Shown here: positions 57,078 to 64,000 of the stretch, piece after piece
Layout of the letters: each line of letters begins with the position of its first letter
Position numbering within the stretch: the first letter of the stretch is position 1
Assembly (NCBI GenBank): GCA_004352715.1
Contig: SCFE01000014.1
Span: forward strand, 1,092,757-1,156,756
DNA: 64,000 nucleotides
Direction: 5' to 3'
From: Hofstenia miamia
Lineage: Eukaryota > Xenacoelomorpha > Acoela
Notes under the pieces: model-generated
Seen by the model: only the letters and a program-made list of their open reading frames with translations
What the model was told of the DNA's origin: nothing
The model's database searches: none
Translations under genes and position numbers: made by a program

Positions 57078-58150
57078 CATGTCTGTTCCAGTCGAAGATG
57101 ATCGGGTTTCACTCTCACTCACAGAAGCGATATGTGATAATCTATTCGCGGCGTTTTCTTTAATCAAGGATAAAAAAACGCTGCTTCACCAAATGTTTGC
57201 TCTGAAGAAAACGCTGATGACGTTATTTTACTACTTTTCGAAAGTCCATTGAAATCTGTTTATAATTCATCTTCATTTACAAAATTGGCTAATTCTAATA
57301 ATACATCATGTTTTAAGCAAATGTTTGATTCTCCTTCTGAACATCGCTGTGTCTCTTTCAAAAATCCGCCCAAGTCTCCTAGAAAGAAATCTAATGAAGC
57401 ACGATATTTTACTCTTCCGTAAAGACAAGTGAAATCTATCAAACTGGGAGCATCGTCACTAATCATTGGAAGTTAAATCTATCAAACTGGGAGCATCGTC
57501 ACTAATCATTGGAAGTAGCATTCTAAAATATGTCCACTCGCATAATCTTTTACATAATCAAACCACTTCAATCCATTCTTATCCTGGTCACATCTCTAGT
57601 CTTTTTGCTGAAAAGATCTCACAATATCTGAAAGGTCACGTCAATTCTGTTATTCTCAATAATTGATGCGGTTTATTCCACAGATGCTCAAAACTTCAAA
57701 TCCAATATCAATCATCTAGTTGAACTGATTCGTCTTAAATTCTCACCACGCTTCATTTACTTCTTGGAAATCACTCCTGTCTGCAAACATTCACTATTAC
57801 AACGAAATCACATCATTGCTGAATTCAATGAAGCCTTATCGCGCATGTCTTCAAGCAACTTCAACGTCATCCCTATCTTCAAAAAATAAATTTTTATTTT
57901 TACAAAGAACTGTAAAAAGTAGTCTCTTAGCCCTTGATTGGATACATCTTTCTGAAATGGAATCAAGCAAATGACTCATATCTTAAAGAATCATCTCAGT
58001 CCACGCCAAATCACTCTCTCATTATTCCGTGCTCCTTATATCTCTTATGCAAAAGTCACAAGCTCCTCAACGTGTCGATATCTCCTTCTGACCCATCCAT
58101 CTATCCTAAAAATGCCTAAATCAATCAAACTGGTAAATTTTTATATTTAT
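57078..58150 (+). pseudogene. CR1 ORF1 with esterase-like domain, copy D
   Basis: The N-terminus MSVPVEDDRVSLSLTEAI leads to LLHQMFAL. The esterase-like part (57466-57666) has LIIGSSILKYVHSHNLLHNQ, HSYPGHISSL and HVNSVILNN. LIIGSS resembles SGNH block I (GDS). Further on come RLKFSPRFIYFLEITPVC and a DWIHLSEM relic of the D-x-x-H block near 57940. A 43-bp tandem duplication (period from 57438 to 57481) covers the coding for block I. Stops and frameshifts throughout. Confidence 0.7.
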
Positions 58151-58248
58151 TAATTAGTTTTATATTTTGCTTTTCGAAATGTAACTATATATTATATACA
58201 TGCTCACATCCAAACACAAAACAGAAAACACTCACATCTCAATTACTA

Positions 58249-58428
58249 CATGTGTACTACCAAATTCAGTACATTGATTTATAAACAACATATTAGGTAT
58301 TTTTCTTTTAAAATTAGTACTTTCCGGTGACATAGAAACAAATCTAGGTCTTATCGTAAGTGAAACAGAAATTGAACTCAAATTAAAAAACTATTCTGAT
58401 AACTTCAAATATATATTATATATATATA

Positions 58429-58467
<39 letters not shown>

Positions 58468-59570
58468 TATATTAACGCTAGAAGTCTTAATGCAAACAGA
58501 AACGATTTATTAATATTGATTACAAAAATTGGAAAAAATGCAATATTCATAATTACAGAAACTTGGCTTAAACCTGATATCGACGCTAACTTGTTTAACA
58601 CAGACTGAAAACATTTTGATGTTTTTGCTAAGAATCAAATAGGTAGAGGTAGTGGACTTATGATAATTGTGCCAAAATCTTTAAAGCCAGCCCGTAAATT
58701 TGAATATGAACTTAATCACGAAATATTTGAATCGCTGTGGATAGAAATAAAATCAATAGAGAACTGTTTCCAAAAAGTTGTGATAAACGTAACTTATAAT
58801 CCAAATAAAAAATATCTAGTCGAATATTTAAATTATAAAATATACGAAATGTCTGACATATATTCGGTGACTTTAATATTAATTACTTAAACTCTTATGA
58901 ACAAAATTCTGTAAATGAATGTCTGCTACTTGTAATTTTCATTGTGTAAATACGGTTTGTCCAACTCGCATGAACAATTTAATTGATTACTTTTTTACTA
59001 ATTCTGAAGTTTCTTTCAAATCATTAATGTTTGAATCATTTAGTGATGATGCACTGTGTACACATATTAGTGACAAAACTAATAAGAGGAACCAATTTAA
59101 AATCATAAGTGAAAAAGACTATTTATCTTACTCAGATGAAAAAATGGAAAAGGCCCTAAAAATACCCCATTTAACTATATTTATATATTAAATTCTGGAC
59201 CTCAAGTGATTAATTACATTGCAAAAGAAATCTACAAAGCATTAAACACTGTTGCCCCAATTAAGAAGCGACGGGTTAAGATTGGAACAATTAAATTTCC
59301 TTTTTCAAACACGGACGATAATCAAGTCCACAAACTATTATCAATTAAACGAGAATTACTTGATCTTGTCAAATCCGAGCTGCCAAGGAAAGTAATTAAG
59401 CAATTAAGAACAAAAAATTTAACTAAAGCTCGTAAAAAATTCTTTAATCAATTAAATTCTACTCGAGAAAAATGGCGATACGTCCATAAATTTATTGGAA
59501 AATCTAAAGGTCTTTCATCCGAAATAAATGAATTGAATATCAATAATACGTCCTTAACAGACAAAACTTA
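58249..59570 (+). pseudogene. CR1 ORF2 leader and endonuclease, copy D
   Basis: The leader resembles copy A, but a 3-base deletion in the TTTTTT run and changes turn the 2A core into GDIETNLGL (about 58329) in a broken frame. The endonuclease restarts after the TA tract (NARSL), hits TGA at 58606-58608, then continues open 58660-58890 (VPKSLKPARKFEYELNHE). The GDFN block is deleted or shifted (YSVTLILIT). FESFSDD replaces the catalytic FESFSDH. It reads to LNINNTSLTDKT before a stop. Confidence 0.8.
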
Positions 59571-59707
59571 ACTACTAAATCATTTAAATTCAACATTCAA
59601 AGAACTTGGAAATTTCAATTTCCCCCCTTATAGGAAAAAATAAAATTCTGATAATCTCAAACAATCAAAACACTTTTCCTTTAGATTTGCTACAATAAAT
59701 GAATTAA

Positions 59708-60196
59708 CACTTTAACCACATTGGCGTAAAAAATTGCCCCATGCAGACAGTATAGTGCAAATTACTCAGTGAAATTTTATTACGTATGTTTCAGATTTTA
59801 GGAGAGCTTCAGATATAATGTTTTGCGTCTTTTCATTATTTGACTTGATTTTTTAAAGTGTCATATGTGCAGGAAATTACATTTCAAAACTCAGTCACGT
59901 TAAGAACCACTAGGGTAAAAATTTACCCCAGGATAAATTATGCTCATAAATACGTATTTATAAATTTACTGACTATGTACAATTAAAAATAAATGTATAA
60001 ATATTAGAACAGTACAAACATTATGTTATTTTGCAGTGAGAAGCTGTTTGATCTAGAATATTCATTGGAATTTCTATGCATTTTGTTCTTCAAAATATTA
60101 GCTTGCTAACTTCAATTTATTTCAAAATGAACAGACCCCAAAAAGCTGCTGTCAATGAGGGCTATCCTGATGGTAAGTTTCAAATTTAAGATATAT

Positions 60197-60234
<38 letters not shown>

Positions 60235-61307
60235 NNNNNNNNNNNNNNNNNNNNNNNNNNNNNNNNNNNNNNNNNNNNNNNNNNNNNNNNNNNNNNNNNN
60301 NNNNNNNNNNNNNNNNNNNNNNNNNNNNNNNNNNNNNNNNNNNNNNNNNNNNNNNNNNNNNNNNNNNNNNNNNNNNNNNNNNNNNNNNNNNNNNNNNNNN
60401 NNNNNNNNTATATATATATATATACTATTATGACTATCTATATATACATGTATACATATATTATATATATATATATTCGCAGCCACAAAATTTCAGACAA
60501 TTTATTCACAGCATAATCTTAGCTCGATCAATTTTTGAATGCAAAATAACATATACACGACTCATTCGTAAAACAATGATGATGTCATTTAGCAGCGTCT
60601 TCTCAATGGATCACGGGATGAGCACTCTAGCATCTTTGAATTTCAAGACAACTACATGATTGTGGCAAGAGCAATGATTTTTTTATCTACATTGCATTGT
60701 AGCATAGACTATACTTATGCGATCAAGCGGTACGTGATCTACTCTTCCGGGGAATTTCTCTCGTTGGCCATTTGCAATTTTCATCAACATACTATTAATA
60801 GTTGTTGTTTTATTTCTTAAATTGAATCTAAATTATGCTACTAGTTTGACACATTAGCGTCGAATTTTCTGCATAAACTTGCAAAGACTATTCTTATTCT
60901 TCAATTGGAATACTTCTCCTAGTTGCTCCTTTGCAGCAATGTCCAAAGCCTGGATCTATCAAGGCTAGAAACACAACACGTTGCCATGTCCGCCCCAGAA
61001 GTGAGGATTAGAAAACCCAATGAGTCGGCGGAAATATTAATAAGAGTGCTAGCAAGTATCATTCAAAAATAGTTTCTAATAATTATTAGTCTTTCTAATG
61101 AAAAAAAAACTATAGTTCTAAATTGAATGGAGATAAATATCTATGCACTTACTTAAGTTGTACTCTTCTATATACTTTTGGTTGCTATGTAGAAAATAAG
61201 TTTTAATTTTTTTCATTTAAAGTAGCAAAAATACTATTTAACAATGCTGGGGTAAAAAGTTACACCAGTGGACGTAAAAGTAATTTTTTCTCTTGCTCGT
61301 TAAAGGG
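59708..61307. mobile_element. piggyBac-like element inserted in CR1 copy D
   Basis: TTAA at 59704-59707 and 61308-61311. Ends CACTTTAACC and (reversed) CCCTTTAACG. Removing it restores the CR1 reading around NELENIVKKL. Inside both ends are GGGTAAAAATTTACCCC (59913-59929) and GGGGTAAAAAGTTACACC (near 61252). (TA)n and a 174-base gap lie in the middle. A Cys/His-containing stretch CPKPGSIKARNTTRCHVRP near 60940-61000 vaguely resembles a piggyBac C-terminus, but no core is seen. Confidence 0.82.
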
Positions 61308-61319
61308 TTAAAAAAACAT

Positions 61320-62815
61320 TGTTTAAAAACTTGATACCAACCAAATGAACCGCTTCATATTATCTCTCATTTTTCATTATTAAACGTTTTTTCCTATTTT
61401 TGGAGAACAATTGTTAGTCGCATTTAATCAATGTACAATTAATTGTGAATTTCCAGACTTACTTAATAAATCAGATATAACTCCTATATATAAAAAGGGG
61501 ACAACCCAAACCCAAAAAATTATAGAACCATTTGTATTATACGTCCTTTTAAACTCTTTGAAAAGCATTCCTAAAATCTGAAAACATCCTATCGATTAAG
61601 CAATTTGGTTTTCGTGCAGGGCATAGCACCCAAGACGCAATTTTATCGATCACGCAACAAATTAAGTCTAATATATCTCATAATAACTCCAGTTGTTGAA
61701 CATTACTAGATTTAAGTAAGGCATTCAATTCAATGAATTTCGATATCATGCAAGACAAGCTTATAAATTACAATTTTGGTGTTTAACTCAAATAGTTTAA
61801 TCATGAACTTCCTAAAAAATAGACAGCAACGTGTAGTATTAAACAGTAAAAAATCAAAATATGTTACGACTGACCGTGGGGTACCCCAAGGTACTGTATT
61901 TGGCCATATTTTATTTGCAATTTTTGTAAATGAAATAATAAAACATGCTAAACACAGCGACACTTACCAACATGCCTAATAAGTAATGCAAAAATGCTTT
62001 TGATGCTACAAAAAAGCTCCAAACAGATATAGAAAAATTAAACAATTATTTTACAAATGATCAAATGAAAATAAATATTGAAAAACTCAATTTATAATTT
62101 TTTTCACCGAAGGCACAAAGAAATCTAATAAATGATAAAGAACTAAAGATAAATGATGAGTCAATAAAGTATAGTGAATCATTCAGCAATTTAGGAGTGG
62201 AGATAGATAATGAATTAACATTTGTAAAATATCTACTGAATAAGATTCAAAAAATGACTGCAGGCATTGGATATCTTTATCACTTACGCAATGTAATATC
62301 AAGCAATTATCCATAAACAACTGATACATGCTTTCTGTTTGTCTCATTTTCAATACTGTTCTTTTCTTTTAACTAATCTAAATTCGAAACATCGTATGCT
62401 TCTATCAAAGACATTGAATTGGTGTATAAAAACTCTAAACTTTGCACAAAAGCATGACGAAGCATCAGTATATCTTAATAAATATAAAATATTACTCTCC
62501 GTTCTATCAAATTCATCTGCATATGCTATCTATCTTATTTAAATTTAAATCTCTACAAACATCTCTCATTTTCCTTAATGACTATATTAAATTAAATGAG
62601 CGATCGCAAAAATTTTTGTGTTTAGATAAACATTATAATGGCTTTCATCACATATCAATTAAATTGTGGAATAATTTAGATTACGAAACGAGAATAGAAA
62701 AAAACTATAAAAATTTAGAAAAAAATTGAAACAATTTCTTGTAATAAAACAGTATATATTAGGGGACGGCAATACACTTTATGCATTCGAAACATACATC
62801 CAATCCAACATTGAG
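61320..62815 (+). pseudogene. CR1 reverse transcriptase, copy D
   Basis: Follows the piggyBac insertion. QFGFRAGHSTQDAILSIT (about 61600), LDLSKAFNSMNF (about 61710), DRGVPQGTVFGHILFA (about 61875), then a deletion that removes YADD (DTYQHA*). The C-terminal part continues HFQYCSFLLTNLNSKHR (62339-62542) and FKSLQTSLIFLNDYIKL (62442-62729). Missing motif C and several frameshifts make it dead. Confidence 0.85.
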
Positions 62816-62989
62816 CACCTACACAAACATTCACTCAAACATTGATTATATTATTATATATTGTACATATTAATTTGTAGTTAATTATTTGCTTGTTTTA
62901 TTTTTTTGCCATGTGTTAGTTTGTAGATTTTTGTATATATATATATATTGAGCAATAAATTTACTCTTCATGACTCTTATTATTAATCA

Positions 62990-63565
62990 AAAGAGTAAAT
63001 GCATTCGTGTTATTGGCAGAAACTTTAGTAGTGAAATGAGCTTCGAAATATACCAAACTGTAGAATAGCCTCCAGTTACTTTAAATGTTATATCCCTAAA
63101 ATTTCCGGAAATTTGAACACCATTTATTGTCTATATATTATAGATTTTATTATTTTTGTCTAAGGCTATAGTAGAAATAACAAATTAACATATTGCTTTT
63201 GCTACGATGATAAAAGTGAAACAACTTGCACTAAATATTGAATATATGCCGTCTTTACGATTGTACTGAAGGGGATAATACTTTGTTAGTCGAGAAAGAA
63301 TGAAGGAATTCGGAGACTTAGTATTACAATGCAACTACTATATGCCAACGAAAACACAACAGTTTGAGTTCACGCGAATTTGGAACAGATAATCTGGCGG
63401 ATGAATGCTGCTTCATGCTTCGCCACAAATTATTGCATGTAGAGTTGCCCTAATCCGATATATATATATNNNNNNNNNNNNNNNNNNNNNNNNNNNNNNN
63501 NNNNNNNNNNNNNNNNNNNNNNNNNNNNNNNNNNNNNNNNNNNNNNNNNNNNNNNNNNNNNNNNN

Positions 63566-63600
<35 letters not shown>

Positions 63601-64000
63601 ATTAATGGAATTGTGATGATTGTCAAAAATCGTACATTAGTTAAGCAAGTCGTCATTTAATTACAAGAGCAAATGAACATGTTAGGGGCATCTAAGATAG
63701 GAAATATTTCTCCACAAATATCAACTAAGTCTAACAAATTTTAAAATTTTAAAAAGAACCAAGAAATTAAAACTAATGGAGTCTCTTTATATTAAGAACA
63801 AAAATAATGAGCATTTTATGAATATTCAACTAAGCACAAACATCAAAAAAATATTTTAAGTGTATGCATATTTATAGTTTTAATGTACACTAGAAGCCTA
63901 TGTACTTTATTGTAAATTTATATTGACGTTTAACGTGTGCTGTGTTCGTATCAATGTATCTCAGTAATGTATGCAAACATATATATATACATACATATAT
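62990..64000. other. Anonymous AT-rich DNA with (TA)n and a gap
   Basis: (TA)n flanks the gap at 63470-63565 and recurs at the window end. No gene recognised. Confidence 0.55.

Larger units (their letters stand above)
57066..62985 (+). mobile_element. CR1/L2-type LINE, copy D, full span but decayed
   Basis: Starts next to a TTA tract, with ORF1 from 57078, ORF2 leader and 2A relic at about 58250-58350, endonuclease and RT remnants to about 62810. It ends GACTCTTATTATTAATC near 62985. A piggyBac-like element interrupts it at 59708-61307. It shares the TA tract and TGA lesion with copy A but has many extra frameshifts. Confidence 0.9.

Overview
The window is AT-rich metazoan DNA, almost certainly from an invertebrate. 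It carries no bacterial-style operons. Nearly everything recognisable is a transposable element, at many stages of decay, lying in intron-like or intergenic sequence with long (TA)n tracts and several N gaps. The only host gene piece I trust is the last exon of a rhodopsin-family GPCR (17592-18070, minus strand), with a good splice acceptor and TM5-TM7. I cannot name the species from sequence alone.

Layout. 1-10358: three CR1/L2-type LINE copies. Copy A (+) has a long EN-RT frame. Copy B (+) starts inside A's ATT tail. Copy C (-) meets B in a tail-to-tail junction and is split by a mariner-like element (6348-7895) and a Harbinger-like MITE (8193-8962). 12524-13815: a nearly intact Tc1 element. 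17592-18070: the GPCR exon. 18527-20122: another LINE. 21299-22133: a decayed CR1 3' end whose (TTA)n tail abuts a different LINE on the minus strand. That LINE has a C-terminal CCHC finger and a restriction-like endonuclease (RLE; R4/Dong-like). 22181-37522: three copies of a block made of this RLE LINE plus flanking DNA, separated by two gaps of exactly 1000 N. 37.5-52.4 kb: mostly anonymous DNA with hAT-like and piggyBac-like non-autonomous elements, a Penelope-like element with a hammerhead-ribozyme-like 3' motif, and a near-identical 824-bp duplication. 55285-56806: a fourth RLE LINE copy. 57066-62985: CR1 copy D (+), interrupted by a piggyBac-like element (59708-61307).

How the parts relate. 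The CR1 family has an ORF1 with an SGNH/esterase-like domain and an ORF2 with an APE endonuclease and RT. A virus-like 2A (NPGP) motif sits at the ORF2 N-terminus. CR1 copies end in (ATT)n, and other retroelement ends fall in or next to these tracts, so CR1 tails may act as landing pads for the TAA-associated RLE LINE and for further CR1 copies. The cut-and-paste elements are placed by their target duplications: TA for Tc1/mariner, TWA for Harbinger, TTAA for piggyBac, 8 bp for hAT. Several give a clear nested order.

Assembly caution. Single-N joins at 32113, 39950 and 51418 and the two 1000-N gaps all adjoin highly similar duplicated sequence. Some repetition may be unmerged haplotypes or misjoined contigs rather than real tandem duplication.
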